Positions 1 through 9,070 are shown, counted from the first letter of the stretch. The stretch is 36,183 nt of DNA from an uncultured Nitrospira sp. (GCA_902500715.1 CABVRO010000025.1:1-36183), one strand, 5' to 3'. Notes: generated by a model from the letters alone, not told the origin. Numbers and translations: made by a program.

Positions 1-240
1 CGATCCAGGGCCGATGCTCCGTCCTTCGTGGATACTCTATCGGCGTGTTTTCGCAGGGATTGAGTCGTCGGCAGGGGGAGGGCCACATTTTTTTGTAAGG
101 CTGCATCGTAGATGTGCGGAAAACCGAGGGGGTTCTCCTGGAAGCTGAAGCACTTATCTGAATATCGGTCGCACTGAGGATGTGTACGTAGGGGATCCGG
201 CTCACATCGCAGAACCGGTCAGGCAGCGAGATTGGAGGTT

Positions 241-3009
241 ATGGTCGAGCAGAGGCAACATACCCACACTCGGTGGTATGCACAGTCGCCGGATGAACTG
301 GCGCGGGCTCTTGACGTGAGCCTCGCCGAGGGCTTGCGAGAGGATGACGCGGCCCGCCGCCTGTCGTTGCACGGCCGTAACGAACTGCCGGAAGCCCCGC
401 CCCCTTCCCCTTGGACCATCCTGGGGGCGCAGTTCACCAGTCTGATTGTCTGGGTGCTGATCGGCGCTGCGATCGTCTCCGGCCTGCTCGGAGAATGGGT
501 CGATACCGGCGCCATCCTCGCCATCGTCCTGCTAAATGGACTGCTGGGTTTCGTTCAAGAATATCGAGCCGAACAGTCGCTGGCGGCATTAAAAACCATG
601 GCGGTGACCTATGCGCGGGTGATTCGCGGCGGCTCGCGGCGTTCGCTGTCTTCCACGGAACTGGTGCCCGGCGACATCATCGACGTAGAGGCGGGGGATC
701 ACATCCCGGCAGATGCGCGCCTCATTCACGCCGCGGCGTTGCGTACGCAGGAGGCCGCGTTGACCGGGGAATCGACGCCGGTCGACAAATCAGGTGGCCT
801 GCTTCCTGACAACGACCTGCCCCTGGCCGATCGGCGGAACATGGTATTTCTGGGGACCACCGTCACTGGAGGGAAAGGCCGCGCGCTCATCGTCGCAACC
901 GGTCGTGGAACCGAGTTGGGGCGGATCGCCACGTTGATGACGACGGTGCCTGTCGAGCCGACCCCGCTTCAGCGGCGGCTGGAAGAGTTCGGCCATGTCT
1001 TGTTGCTGCTGTCTCTCGGGATCGTCGTCGTCGTATTCGTGCTGGGTTTGTGGCGAGGAGAACCAGTCTTCGACATGTTTCTCACGGCGGTGAGTCTGGC
1101 CGTCGCGGCCATCCCGGAAGGTCTGCCCGCGATTGTGACGACGACCCTGGCGCTCGGCGTCATGCGCATGGTGACGCGCCATGCGTTGATCCGTCGATTG
1201 CCGGCCGTGGAGACGCTCGGGGCGGCGACGGTGATCTGTACGGACAAGACCGGGACCCTGACGAAGAACGAAATGACGGTGACGCGCCTAGCCCTCGATG
1301 GACGGGTGTATGAGGTGACCGGAGAAGGGTATGGGCCGGAGGGTGACATCATCGGGGGTGATCCGCGCGAGGGGGGCTTGCAGCAGCTTCTATTGAGCGC
1401 ACTGTTGTGCAACGACGCGACGCTTAAGGAAGTCGATGGCGGTTGGAAAGTGGTGGGCGATCCCACGGAAGGGGCGTTGCTCGTTGCGGGCGGCAAGGCT
1501 GGATGGCGGAAAGAAGACTTGGAGCGGGCGCATCCGGTGGTGGGGGAAATCCCGTTCGATTCCGACCGCAAGATGATGACGGTGATTCGACGATCGGGCG
1601 CAGACATCGTGGCCTATGTGAAAGGGGCCCCGGATATTCTGCTCGGCCGTTGTCGCGACTATTTGTCGGGCGAGGGGCAGGTGCGACCGCTCACCGATTC
1701 GATAAGAGCGTCCATTCTATCTATCAACCGGCAGTTTGCCGGGCAAACCCTTCGAGTCGTCGCTCTGGCCCTGCGGCGTTTCGATCAAGAGCCGTCCGCT
1801 TGCGATTCCGAGACCATTGAGCGGCAGTTGATTTTTCTCGGGTTAGCCGCCATGAAAGATCCCTTGCGTCCCGAAGCCAAAGTGGCCGTCGAGCTCTGCC
1901 GGTCGGCGGGTATCGCGACGGTGATGATTACCGGCGATCACAAGGAGACCGCCCTGGCCATTGCGCGTGAGGCGGGCTTCCCGGGCGGTGCGACGCAGGC
2001 GCTGTCCGGCCTGGAGTTGAATGGGCTGACCGATGACGAGTTGTCCGCGCGGGTTCGGGACATTTCTGTCTATGCGCGGGTATCGGCCGAGCATAAGCTG
2101 CGCATCGTGAAATCCTGGCGTGCGCAGGGGGCGGTGGTGGCGATGACCGGCGACGGGGTGAACGATGCCCCGGCGGTGCGGGAAGCGGATATCGGGATTG
2201 CGATGGGTCTGACCGGCACGGATGTCACGAAAGATGCGTCGGACATGGTCGTCACCGACGACAACTTCGCCTCAATCGCGGCGGCAGTCGAGGAGGGGAG
2301 GAGTATCTACGAAAATATCCGCAAGGCCGTGCATTATCTGTTGTCCTGCAACTTGAGCGAAGTGCTGGTGATGTTGGGGAGTACGTTGCTGGGCTGGCCC
2401 CTGCCGCTGCTTCCGATTCACATCCTCTGGATCAATTTGGTGACCGACGGATTTCCGGCTCTGGCGCTCGCCGTCGATCCGAAAGACCCCGATGTGATGA
2501 AACGGCCTCCGCGCGACCCGCGAGCCAGCCTGTTGGATCGTGAGCGATTTCTGGCTGTCTGTCTCCAGGGCGCGGTAATGGCATTGGTGACGCTGACCGT
2601 GTTCGGGATCTCCCTCACGATCTGGCACGATGAGGTGCCCTTCGCGCGAACCATGACCTTTACTACGCTGGTGGCGGTACAGCTGCTGCATGCCTTCAGT
2701 TGTCGCCATGAACGATATTCGCTGTTCCAAATCGGAGTGATGACCAATCGGGCGCTCGTGGGGGCGGTGCTGCTCTCCGCCCTATTGCAGGCGGGGATTC
2801 TGCTGAGCGCCCGGGGGCAGGAGATTTTTAAAGTCGTTCCGCTTCGGTCCGACGAATGGTGGCTGATGCTGGGACTCGGGGTGCTGCCGTTCCTGGTGAT
2901 GGAACTCTGGAAAGTGTGGCGGCGAATGCGGGAACCTGTCGCCGAGGCCGAACGGGAAAAGCTCCGTCTAGCGAGCGGATCGGACGACGCAGCAAGTATT
3001 CATGAATAA
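241..3009 (+). CDS. Calcium-transporting P-type ATPase (P2A, SERCA/PacL-like)
   Basis: ATP-driven cation pump of the inner membrane, most likely exporting Ca2+. Numbered from ATG 241 (922 aa), it has the actuator TGES loop at 175-178, the phosphorylated Asp335 in DKTGTLT and the hinge GDGVND at 637-642. The membrane ligands of SERCA are all present: Glu293 in PEGLP (M4), Asn704 and Glu707 (M5), and Asn732, Thr735 and Asp736 (M6). This favours Ca2+ over Na+/K+ or Mn2+. The length is normal. An in-frame TTG at 232 precedes the ATG. The GGAGG at 234-238 sits only 2 nt before ATG 241, so the exact start is uncertain. I see no clear promoter or other gene in bases 1-240. The gene converges with the phosphoesterase, leaving a 6-nt gap. 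Family assignment is firm; ion specificity is inferred. Confidence 0.92.
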   Translation: MVEQRQHTHTRWYAQSPDELARALDVSLAEGLREDDAARRLSLHGRNELPEAPPPSPWTILGAQFTSLIVWVLIGAAIVSGLLGEWVDTGAILAIVLLNGLLGFVQEYRAEQSLAALKTMAVTYARVIRGGSRRSLSSTELVPGDIIDVEAGDHIPADARLIHAAALRTQEAALTGESTPVDKSGGLLPDNDLPLADRRNMVFLGTTVTGGKGRALIVATGRGTELGRIATLMTTVPVEPTPLQRRLEEFGHVLLLLSLGIVVVVFVLGLWRGEPVFDMFLTAVSLAVAAIPEGLPAIVTTTLALGVMRMVTRHALIRRLPAVETLGAATVICTDKTGTLTKNEMTVTRLALDGRVYEVTGEGYGPEGDIIGGDPREGGLQQLLLSALLCNDATLKEVDGGWKVVGDPTEGALLVAGGKAGWRKEDLERAHPVVGEIPFDSDRKMMTVIRRSGADIVAYVKGAPDILLGRCRDYLSGEGQVRPLTDSIRASILSINRQFAGQTLRVVALALRRFDQEPSACDSETIERQLIFLGLAAMKDPLRPEAKVAVELCRSAGIATVMITGDHKETALAIAREAGFPGGATQALSGLELNGLTDDELSARVRDISVYARVSAEHKLRIVKSWRAQGAVVAMTGDGVNDAPAVREADIGIAMGLTGTDVTKDASDMVVTDDNFASIAAAVEEGRSIYENIRKAVHYLLSCNLSEVLVMLGSTLLGWPLPLLPIHILWINLVTDGFPALALAVDPKDPDVMKRPPRDPRASLLDRERFLAVCLQGAVMALVTLTVFGISLTIWHDEVPFARTMTFTTLVAVQLLHAFSCRHERYSLFQIGVMTNRALVGAVLLSALLQAGILLSARGQEIFKVVPLRSDEWWLMLGLGVLPFLVMELWKVWRRMREPVAEAEREKLRLASGSDDAASIHE

Positions 3010-3015
3010 TCCGGG

Positions 3016-3891
3016 CTACGGCGCGGGAGCAGGCACGGCCCAAATGGTGGTGAGGGGGCTGGCTTGCCGGCTGAACCCGACCGGTTTCGCGCCGTACATG
3101 TCTTCGATCGTCCGCAAGAGCCCATAGTGATCGACCGGCTCGCCGAATCGTCCCTGCCGCACCATCGGTCCCACCAGAATCGTCGGGATATGGTTGTCTG
3201 ACTTTCCGTTGTCCTCATCCCAGGTGACGATCAGCAGGCTGTTGTGGGTGTCCGCCCATTGCACATAGGCATCCAGATGCGTCTGAAGCCAGTGGTCCCC
3301 GCGCTCGATGCGTTCGGGATCCTTGCCGTTATGCATGTCGTTCAGTTGATTGGGTACGACTATGCTGACAGTGGGCAGTGCGTGGAAATCCGCCGGGAAG
3401 TCGGTGAACGGACGATTGTCTATGGACGGCACTGTGTTGATGGGGGACGACTGCCAGTTGACCCATGGATTATGTTTGCGTGCATAGGCCCCTGCCACGC
3501 AAACGCCGGCGCCGACGGCCGGAAGATCTTCGGCGTACCCGACGAAGGTCTGGCCGGCTTGCGCCAGGGCGCTATGAAGATTCGGGCCTGTCAATGCGAG
3601 CGGGCATGTGTTCCCGGTTACCCCTTCGATGGACCCGGCGAACAGGGCAATATAGTTGGGTTGGCTGGGATGGGTGATGCCGTAGGAGTTGGTCAACAGC
3701 GCGCCTTTGCGGGCCAGTGCATTGAGGTAGGGGGCCGAGGGTGAGTCGATGATCTGGCCGAACGAATGGTTCTCCTCGATCACGATCACAATATGGTCGG
3801 GTTTGGGAAACGGGGGCTGAGCGGACAGGAGTTCGGTCCGGAAGAGGAGAGCCATACACAGCATACAGATAGTCAGGACGCATGAGCGCAT
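3016..3891 (-). CDS. Secreted phosphoesterase / acid phosphatase (PF04185-type)
   Basis: A 291-aa exported hydrolase of the phospholipase C/acid phosphatase branch of the alkaline-phosphatase-like superfamily. Residues 1-24 form a signal peptide (cleavage likely after LLSA). Visible motifs are EENHSF at 39-44, HPSQPNY at 74-80 (where the family carries its nucleophile/metal site), DMHNG at 185-189, GDHW at 198-201, WDEDNG at 224-229 and DHYGLLRTIED at 254-264. The start at 3891 is chosen because AGGAG lies 6 nt upstream and the signal peptide begins there. Longer in-frame starts would run into the upstream gene. It follows the ABC exporter by 16 nt on the same strand, so it is probably co-transcribed with it. 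The substrate (phospholipid, phosphomonoester or nucleotide) cannot be told from sequence. Confidence 0.85.
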   Translation of the reverse strand: MRSCVLTICMLCMALLFRTELLSAQPPFPKPDHIVIVIEENHSFGQIIDSPSAPYLNALARKGALLTNSYGITHPSQPNYIALFAGSIEGVTGNTCPLALTGPNLHSALAQAGQTFVGYAEDLPAVGAGVCVAGAYARKHNPWVNWQSSPINTVPSIDNRPFTDFPADFHALPTVSIVVPNQLNDMHNGKDPERIERGDHWLQTHLDAYVQWADTHNSLLIVTWDEDNGKSDNHIPTILVGPMVRQGRFGEPVDHYGLLRTIEDMYGAKPVGFSRQASPLTTIWAVPAPAP

Positions 3892-3907
3892 GTGAAGCTC
3901 CTCTGCG

Positions 3908-5638
3908 TTACACGGGCAGTTCGCTGAGTCGCAGGGTGTACAGATAATGATAGAGACCCCGCTGCGCGAGCAGTGCGGCATGAGGCCCTTCTTCCACGAT
4001 TTTCCCTTTATTCAGGACCAGGATGCGATCGGCGCGTTGAATGGTGCTGAGCCGATGCGCCACGACGAAAGTGGTGCGGTTGACCATCAGGCGCTCCAGC
4101 GCCTCCTGCACCAGCCGTTCGGACTCCGTATCGAGGGCGGAGGTGGCCTCGTCGAGCAGGAGAATTCTGGGATTCTTGAGAATGGCTCGTGCGATCGCGA
4201 CACGTTGACGTTGACCGCCTGAGAGGTTAATGCCCTTCTCCCCGACGATCGTTTGATAGCCGTCTGGAAATCCCACGATGAACTCATGGGCATGCGCGGC
4301 CTTGCTGGCGGCGATCATCTCTTCTTCGCTCGCGTCCTCCCGCCCGTACCGAATGTTGTCCCGGATGGGCCCGCCGAACAAGATCGTATCCTGCGGCACC
4401 AGGGCGATCTGCCGGTACAGGCTGTCGAGCCGAACGTCTTTGACATCGTGGCCGTCCACGGTGAGCCGTCCGGCCGTCGGGTCGTAGAATCGGTGCAAGA
4501 GGTTCATGATCGTCGTCTTGCCCGATCCGGTGGGTCCGACGATTGCAATCAACTCGCCGGGCTTGGCCTCGAAGGAGAGGTCCGAGAGGATCGGCTGCCG
4601 GGGATCGTAGGCGAAGCTAATGTGCTCCGCGCGCACATGACCACGGATGGGCGGCAGGTCGGCGGCGCCCGGGGCATCGGCAATTTCAGCATGGGTGTCG
4701 AGAATCTCAAAGACGCGCTGCATGGCGCCCTGGGCTTCCTTGATCTGCGCGAACACCCGGGCTGCCGATCCGAACGGTCCGATTAGAATGCCTGCAAACA
4801 GCACGAATGCAAACAGATCGCCGGGAGACACCGTTCCGTCGATGACCTGCCGTCCTCCGTACCACAACACAGTGGCGGCGGCGGCAAAGGTGACGAAGGT
4901 GATCGTCGGCACGAACCAGGCCATGATGGTCGCGCGGCGCAGGGATAGCTCCATCGCAGATTGGACTTGGGTGACGAATCGCTGTTCCTCGCGTTTGGTC
5001 TGGACGAACGATTTCACGACGCGGATTCCCGCGATGACCTCTTCCACCAGCGTGCTGACGGAGGCGGTTTGGTCCTGAATCGTGGTCGAGAGGGCCCGGA
5101 GCCGACGTCCGAACAGTTTTGCCACGACGACCAGCAACGGCAGGAGCACCAGAATGAGCAGGCAGAGCTGCCAGTTCATTGCAAACAGGAAGCCCGCGCC
5201 GCCGATGAACGTGACGATCTGTTTGGCCGCATCGATGGGCGTATCGGTCACCACGTTCTGAATGACGGTGACATCGTTCATGAGCCGGGACATCAACTCC
5301 CCGGTCCGGCGCTTGGAGAAAAAATTGACCGAGAGGGTTTGAAGATGGGCGAAGAGGTGTGTCCGGAAGTCCGCCATGACCCGTTGCGAAACCCAGGCCG
5401 TCAGGTAGCTGTGTCCCATCGAGCAGAGCCCTTGCAGCAAGACCAATCCCAAGAACAGCAGGATCATCTCCGTCATGCGTTCGGCATTGTGTTGAACGGT
5501 GATCACATCCCAGAGCGACCCTCCCAGGCGAAGCAGGGTCAGATTCACGGCTGCCACTGCCATGACCATGACGGCGGCGGCGATCATTCGGGGGACGTAG
5601 GGCTTGAGGAAGGGGTAAAATCGGTTAAACGAGAACAT
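3908..5638 (-). CDS. MsbA-like ABC exporter (fused membrane and ATPase domains)
   Basis: Homodimeric lipid-A-type or multidrug exporter of the inner membrane, 576 aa, the usual length for MsbA. The N-terminal half (about 1-320) carries six hydrophobic segments. The C-terminal half is the nucleotide-binding domain with Walker A GPTGSGKT at 368-375, signature LSGGQ at 472-476, Walker B ending in Asp496-Glu497 and the switch His528. ATG 5638 is preferred because the protein then starts just before the first helix, as in MsbA. An upstream GTG at 5686 would add 16 residues, and neither start has a strong ribosome site. It is second-last in a minus-strand run: bS22-like gene, unknown, this gene, phosphoesterase. 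MsbA function (lipid A flipping) is plausible in a Gram-negative, but other lipids or drugs are possible. Confidence 0.88.
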   Translation of the reverse strand: MFSFNRFYPFLKPYVPRMIAAAVMVMAVAAVNLTLLRLGGSLWDVITVQHNAERMTEMILLFLGLVLLQGLCSMGHSYLTAWVSQRVMADFRTHLFAHLQTLSVNFFSKRRTGELMSRLMNDVTVIQNVVTDTPIDAAKQIVTFIGGAGFLFAMNWQLCLLILVLLPLLVVVAKLFGRRLRALSTTIQDQTASVSTLVEEVIAGIRVVKSFVQTKREEQRFVTQVQSAMELSLRRATIMAWFVPTITFVTFAAAATVLWYGGRQVIDGTVSPGDLFAFVLFAGILIGPFGSAARVFAQIKEAQGAMQRVFEILDTHAEIADAPGAADLPPIRGHVRAEHISFAYDPRQPILSDLSFEAKPGELIAIVGPTGSGKTTIMNLLHRFYDPTAGRLTVDGHDVKDVRLDSLYRQIALVPQDTILFGGPIRDNIRYGREDASEEEMIAASKAAHAHEFIVGFPDGYQTIVGEKGINLSGGQRQRVAIARAILKNPRILLLDEATSALDTESERLVQEALERLMVNRTTFVVAHRLSTIQRADRILVLNKGKIVEEGPHAALLAQRGLYHYLYTLRLSELPV

Positions 5639-5741
5639 GGGTGTTACGACAATCGTTTCAGAGGGGGCAGGCCTGTATCGTATCACCGTTGGCGGCGGAG
5701 ATACGCATACGACATGACCTTCGTGATGAGGTGAGATCGCG

Positions 5742-5960
5742 CTAGAGCTGAGCGATGGACTCGATCAAGTTCTTATTGATCGCCACGAAGTCCGACCGAT
5801 CCTTATCGTTGATCAACACGTCAGTCAGGCTGATAAACAGCCGCTGCTCTTCGTTGATCGCGTCGGACACACGATTGCGCATGGGCGGGATGAGGAAATC
5901 CCCGACGTAAACACAGTTCACCGTTCGAACGCGGATGCGAACTTTTTTTCCTTCGGGCAC
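5742..5960 (-). CDS. Unknown 72-residue protein
   Basis: Not recognised. It is a small soluble protein starting at GTG 5960, with GGAGG five bases upstream, which makes the start convincing. The first half is basic and beta-rich (MPEGKKVRIRVRTVN, then a V-Y-V-G-D-F stretch). The second half is more acidic and ends in a likely helix (NKNLIESIAQL). There is no signal peptide, membrane segment or cysteine cluster beyond one Cys. It lies 31 nt downstream of the bS22-like gene and about 100 nt upstream of the ABC exporter, all on the same strand. The fold could be a small beta-barrel binding module, but that is a guess. Confidence 0.7.
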   Translation of the reverse strand: MPEGKKVRIRVRTVNCVYVGDFLIPPMRNRVSDAINEEQRLFISLTDVLINDKDRSDFVAINKNLIESIAQL

Positions 5961-5991
5961 GGATCCCTCCGTCCATTATGTCGTGATGGGC

Positions 5992-6087
5992 TCAGCTCTT
6001 GCGACGCAAGAATTTCTGACGCCGGCGCAACTTTTTATACTTGTGCTTGCGCATCTTCTTCCGGCGTTTCTTGAGGACACTCGCCAT
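5992..6087 (-). CDS. COX24/AURKAIP1-type ribosomal protein, bS22-like (31 aa)
   Basis: A 31-residue, extremely basic protein starting MASVLKKRRKKMRKHKYKK and ending FLRRKS. It is built almost entirely of Lys and Arg with no acidic residue. The pattern (M-x-S-V-x-KKRRKxMxKxKxxKLxRR) is that of the COX24/AURKAIP1 domain, found in mitochondrial mS38 and in the mycobacterial small-subunit protein bS22, which sits near the decoding region. A GGAG lies 9 nt upstream of ATG 6087. A plausible promoter (TTGCAT, 17 nt, TAGACT) sits at 6145-6117. It is too short for most gene callers. I infer a small ribosomal subunit protein; the homology judgement is from memory of the family pattern. Confidence 0.8.
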   Translation of the reverse strand: MASVLKKRRKKMRKHKYKKLRRRQKFLRRKS

Positions 6088-6116
6088 ACATTCAATCTCC
6101 AACTGCTAGGCGCGGG

Positions 6117-6145
6117 AGTCTAGTGGGTTTCGCTCCAAAATGCAA
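6117..6145 (-). promoter_or_regulatory. Predicted sigma-70-type promoter of the bS22-like gene
   Basis: Read on the minus strand, TTGCAT (6145-6140) is followed after 17 nt by TAGACT (6122-6117), about 30 nt before the ATG at 6087. The spacer contains GGAGCGAA, also seen in the zapB promoter. The hexamers match consensus only 4 of 6 each, so this is a moderate prediction. Confidence 0.45.
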
Positions 6146-6227
6146 GCCAAGATTCTGCGTTGTGGCTTGTCGATCGGCCGCATAGCGGTCTGCCGCCGCA
6201 GTTCCAACGCGGGGCGCGCCAGTCACC

Positions 6228-6257
6228 TTGACCTCTTTCCGCCAAGGTTCCTATACT
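6228..6257 (+). promoter_or_regulatory. Predicted promoter placed to give a leaderless mRNA
   Basis: TTGACC (6228-6233), an 18-nt spacer, then TATACT (6252-6257). Only five bases separate the -10 from ATG 6263, so the expected transcription start falls on or beside the A of the start codon. The gene has no proper Shine-Dalgarno sequence, which fits a leaderless transcript. Confidence 0.6.
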
Positions 6258-6262
6258 GCGCC

Positions 6263-6778
6263 ATGACTGAATCTTGCCCGCTGATCCGCCTTCGTTTTGG
6301 TCGCGTGGTCCTGGCCATGGTGCTGATCATGAGTGTGGGTTGTGCAGGGAAAACCCTTCAGTATAAGGACGATCACGATCGTATTCTCCGTATCGACCAG
6401 GCCGTGGAATCGCTCCGTAAATCCTACGTAGAGCGGGACCGTAGCGCGCTGGAGGCGTTGCTCCTCCCGTCGGGAAATCTGGATCAGGTGCAACGTGAGA
6501 TTCACGCCGACTTCGATACCTTTCGCGACATTCAGCTGGAGTTTTCCATCGAGCGCATCTTGATCGAAGGGGACAATATCGATGTGTTTGTCCATTGGCA
6601 GGGCCAGTGGAAACGGGATCCTGCCGAGGTGGGCACGCGCCAGCGTGGCCACGGGCGGTTGGCCTGGGTCGGCACACAGTCCATTCTGCTTCGGGAAGCT
6701 CAGGGCGATCTGCCCTTCGGCATGGGCGCGCGCGCTAGTGTGGGGGCAGACCCGGCACGCGGGCAAGCCAGGCCATAG
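6263..6778 (+). CDS. Putative small lipoprotein, coupled to nadB
   Basis: A 171-aa protein of unknown function. A basic N-terminus is followed by a hydrophobic segment ending in MSVGC, with Cys near residue 27 as a possible lipidation site; the lipobox is imperfect (Ser at -3). The mature part has a helix-rich start (DQAVESLRKSYVERDRSALE) and later beta strands with FVHWQGQW. This resembles the NTF2-like/SnoaL fold (about 110 residues of helix then curved sheet), but I cannot assign a ligand. ATG 6263 is chosen because the promoter -10 ends five bases upstream and the hydrophobic segment follows it directly. Its stop is 2 nt before nadB, so the two genes are probably translationally coupled. 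Confidence 0.72.
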   Translation: MTESCPLIRLRFGRVVLAMVLIMSVGCAGKTLQYKDDHDRILRIDQAVESLRKSYVERDRSALEALLLPSGNLDQVQREIHADFDTFRDIQLEFSIERILIEGDNIDVFVHWQGQWKRDPAEVGTRQRGHGRLAWVGTQSILLREAQGDLPFGMGARASVGADPARGQARP

Positions 6779-6780
6779 CC

Positions 6781-8457
6781 ATGTCTGCCAGGTTGTCCTC
6801 CTCCAAAATTGAAACAGATTTTCTCGTGGTTGGAAGCGGCGTCGCGGGTTTTCGCGCAGCCATCGAGCTCAGCCGGGCGGGGCGTGTCTTGATGTTGACC
6901 AAGGGGCATCCTCTGGAAAGCAATTCCATGTATGCCCAGGGCGGCGTCGCGGTGGCGCTGAGCGAGGAAGACGATGTCGGCAGCCATTTGACCGATACGC
7001 TGAAGGCCGGCCACGGGTTGTGTCGACGGGAAGCCGTGCGGGTGTTGGTCGAAGAAGGGCCGGAACGGATTCAGGAACTGATCGCCTGGGGCGCGAAGTT
7101 CGATAAGATCGGCAAGCGTTTCGCCTTCACGCGTGAGGCGGCCCACAGCCGAAGCCGCATTTTGCGGGCGCGAGGCGATGCCACCGGCAACGAGATGGTG
7201 CGCGCGCTCATGACCTATGCCGCGAGGCAGCCGCGCATTCAACGGTTGGACCGGCGATTCACGGTCGACCTGGCGGTCGTCGACGGGCGCTGTTGCGGCG
7301 CCATTGTGCTGAATGAGATGACCGGCGAACGCACCGTGTTACCGGCCAGTGCTGTGGTGTTGTCGACCGGCGGCGCAGGGCAGGTGTATGCGCGGACGAC
7401 GAATCCGGGCAACGCGACGGGAGACGGCATGGCGATGGCTCTCCGGGCCGGGGCGTCGTTGATGGATATGGAGTTTGTGCAATTTCATCCCACGTCTCTA
7501 TATCTGCCGTCGAGCCCGCCGTTTCTCCTGTCGGAGGCCATCCGTGGGGAAGGCGGCCAGTTGCGCAATATCAAAGGCGAGTTGTTCATGCATCGCTACC
7601 ATCCGGACGGTGCGCTGGCGCCGCGCGATGTGGTGTCGCGGGCGATCTGGTCAGAAATGGCGGTAACTCGCGCGCGCCATGTGTATTTGGATGTGACGCA
7701 TCTGGGCGCGGCCTTTGTGAAGCGGCGATTCCCCACCATTTATGCAACCTGTCTGCGGTACGACATCGACATGACGGAAGAATGGATCCCTGTCTCGCCC
7801 AGCGCCCATTACATGATGGGGGGTGTCTGGACGGATGTGCAAGGAGCGACAACCTTGCCCGGGTTATGTGCAGCCGGCGAGGTTGCCTGCAGCGGTGTGC
7901 ATGGTGCGAATCGCCTGGCGAGCAATTCGCTGTTGGAAGGTTTGGTCTTCGGCATGCGGGCTGCGCAATCTGCGGTGGCCCATGCGGGACGATTTCCTGG
8001 GCTGGTGCACATGCCTCACTTGGAAGAACTTGAACAAGGCCGGCCGACGGACTTCGACGATCCCGAGAAGTTACGAAGCTCATTGCGTCGCTTGATGTGG
8101 GGAAAGGTGGGGCTCGTGCGCTCAGGCGATTCGTTGATCGGTGCCTCCGCGCAACTGGTACGCTGGATGCGCCTGTTGACCAAGCCGTTTGCCTCGCGCG
8201 CGGCCCTGGAGGTCAAGAATATGGTGCAGGTCGCCCGCTGTATCACTGACGCAGCGTTATGGCGGGAGAATAGTGTCGGGGCCCACTATCGCTCAGATTT
8301 TCCGGAGGCCAATCGGCCCGGGTGGCGGCAACACAGTCAGTTGCTGTTTCCGGACGGTCAGACTAGCGGGTCGGCAGCGAAGGAGCGAGCGCTCGTGCCT
8401 TCGCCCCCAGCGCCTGTGCGCGGTAAGCCCTGGAAGAAGAAAGCCGGTCCTTCGTAA
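6781..8457 (+). CDS. nadB: L-aspartate oxidase
   Basis: Flavoenzyme that oxidises L-aspartate to iminoaspartate, the first step of de novo NAD synthesis, feeding quinolinate synthase NadA. It has 558 aa, slightly long for the family (about 530-540). The FAD-binding GxGxxG is at 18-23. Other family blocks are SNSMYAQGGVA, HSRSRILRARGDATG, MEFVQFHPTSL, the HYMMGGVWTD loop and the FAD-closing GVHGANRLASNSLLEGLVFG. The C-terminal helical domain (ALEVKNMVQVARCI) is intact. The last 35 or so residues (rich in Pro, Lys and Ala) look like an unconserved tail, and this is where the gene overlaps the convergent transglycosylase gene by 95 bp. It has no Shine-Dalgarno of its own and follows the lipoprotein stop by 2 nt. 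nadA and nadC are not in the window. Confidence 0.95.
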   Translation: MSARLSSSKIETDFLVVGSGVAGFRAAIELSRAGRVLMLTKGHPLESNSMYAQGGVAVALSEEDDVGSHLTDTLKAGHGLCRREAVRVLVEEGPERIQELIAWGAKFDKIGKRFAFTREAAHSRSRILRARGDATGNEMVRALMTYAARQPRIQRLDRRFTVDLAVVDGRCCGAIVLNEMTGERTVLPASAVVLSTGGAGQVYARTTNPGNATGDGMAMALRAGASLMDMEFVQFHPTSLYLPSSPPFLLSEAIRGEGGQLRNIKGELFMHRYHPDGALAPRDVVSRAIWSEMAVTRARHVYLDVTHLGAAFVKRRFPTIYATCLRYDIDMTEEWIPVSPSAHYMMGGVWTDVQGATTLPGLCAAGEVACSGVHGANRLASNSLLEGLVFGMRAAQSAVAHAGRFPGLVHMPHLEELEQGRPTDFDDPEKLRSSLRRLMWGKVGLVRSGDSLIGASAQLVRWMRLLTKPFASRAALEVKNMVQVARCITDAALWRENSVGAHYRSDFPEANRPGWRQHSQLLFPDGQTSGSAAKERALVPSPPAPVRGKPWKKKAGPS

Positions 8458-9028
8458 GAAAGGTGCGGTAGTACCGAAGCACTTTTTGAACATACTGCCT
8501 GGTTTCCGGGATAGGAGGAAGCCCTTGGTAACGCTCCACGGCGTGTTCGCCGGCATTGTACGCCGCTAAGGCCAGCGGAAGATTCCCGTTAAACCGGTCC
8601 AGCAACTGTCGCAGATATTTCGTCCCGCCGCCGATATTTTCATCCGGATTGTAGGAATCTCGCACATCCAAGCGCATGGCTGTCTGTGGCATCAGCTGCA
8701 TGAGTCCGATGGCACCGGCGCGTGAGACCGCCTGCGGGTCGAAGTCGGATTCCGTCTTGATCACTGCGCGAATCAGCGCCGGATGGAGACGATGGGCTCT
8801 GGAATGTCGGGCAATCACCGGCTCCAATTCCCCGTCCGAGATGACCGTGCGCGAGCGCGGGAGTTCAGCAATCACTCGTCTGTATCGAGGATCGTTCGGC
8901 ACGTTGGTGAGAGAAATGGTGCCGTTGGCATCGATGTATTGATAGACGTCGGCCCGACTCGGCAGGGCGCTTAGGAGCAGTGCTGCGGAAACCGAGAGGA
9001 TCGCTGGTATGCGGCCGACATTGGGCAT
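8363..9028 (-). CDS. Lytic transglycosylase with DUF4124-like N-terminus
   Basis: Periplasmic muramidase-type enzyme of about 221 aa that cleaves peptidoglycan glycan strands. A signal peptide (cleavage after LPSRA) is followed by a short VYQYIDANGTISLTNVP segment typical of DUF4124. The SLT domain follows, with catalytic Glu93 in KTESDFDP, GAIGLMQLMP, and the AYNAGE substrate motif. ATG 9028 gives a clean signal peptide. ATG 9058 is in frame and would add 10 residues, and neither has a ribosome site. A good promoter (TTGACA-17-TACGGT) lies at 9099-9071. The C-terminal tail (RAQALGAKARALAPSLPTR) is low-complexity and is encoded inside the end of nadB on the opposite strand. Confidence 0.88.
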   Translation of the reverse strand: MPNVGRIPAILSVSAALLLSALPSRADVYQYIDANGTISLTNVPNDPRYRRVIAELPRSRTVISDGELEPVIARHSRAHRLHPALIRAVIKTESDFDPQAVSRAGAIGLMQLMPQTAMRLDVRDSYNPDENIGGGTKYLRQLLDRFNGNLPLALAAYNAGEHAVERYQGLPPIPETRQYVQKVLRYYRTFLTKDRLSSSRAYRAQALGAKARALAPSLPTR

Positions 9029-9070
9029 GTGGATGGTGAGTCCAGTGAAGTCGCACATTCGGCTGTTTCA

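Noticed and set aside
4961..5734. 257-codon plus frame opposite the ABC exporter
   Set aside because: His/Asp/Gln-rich antisense shadow without ribosome site.
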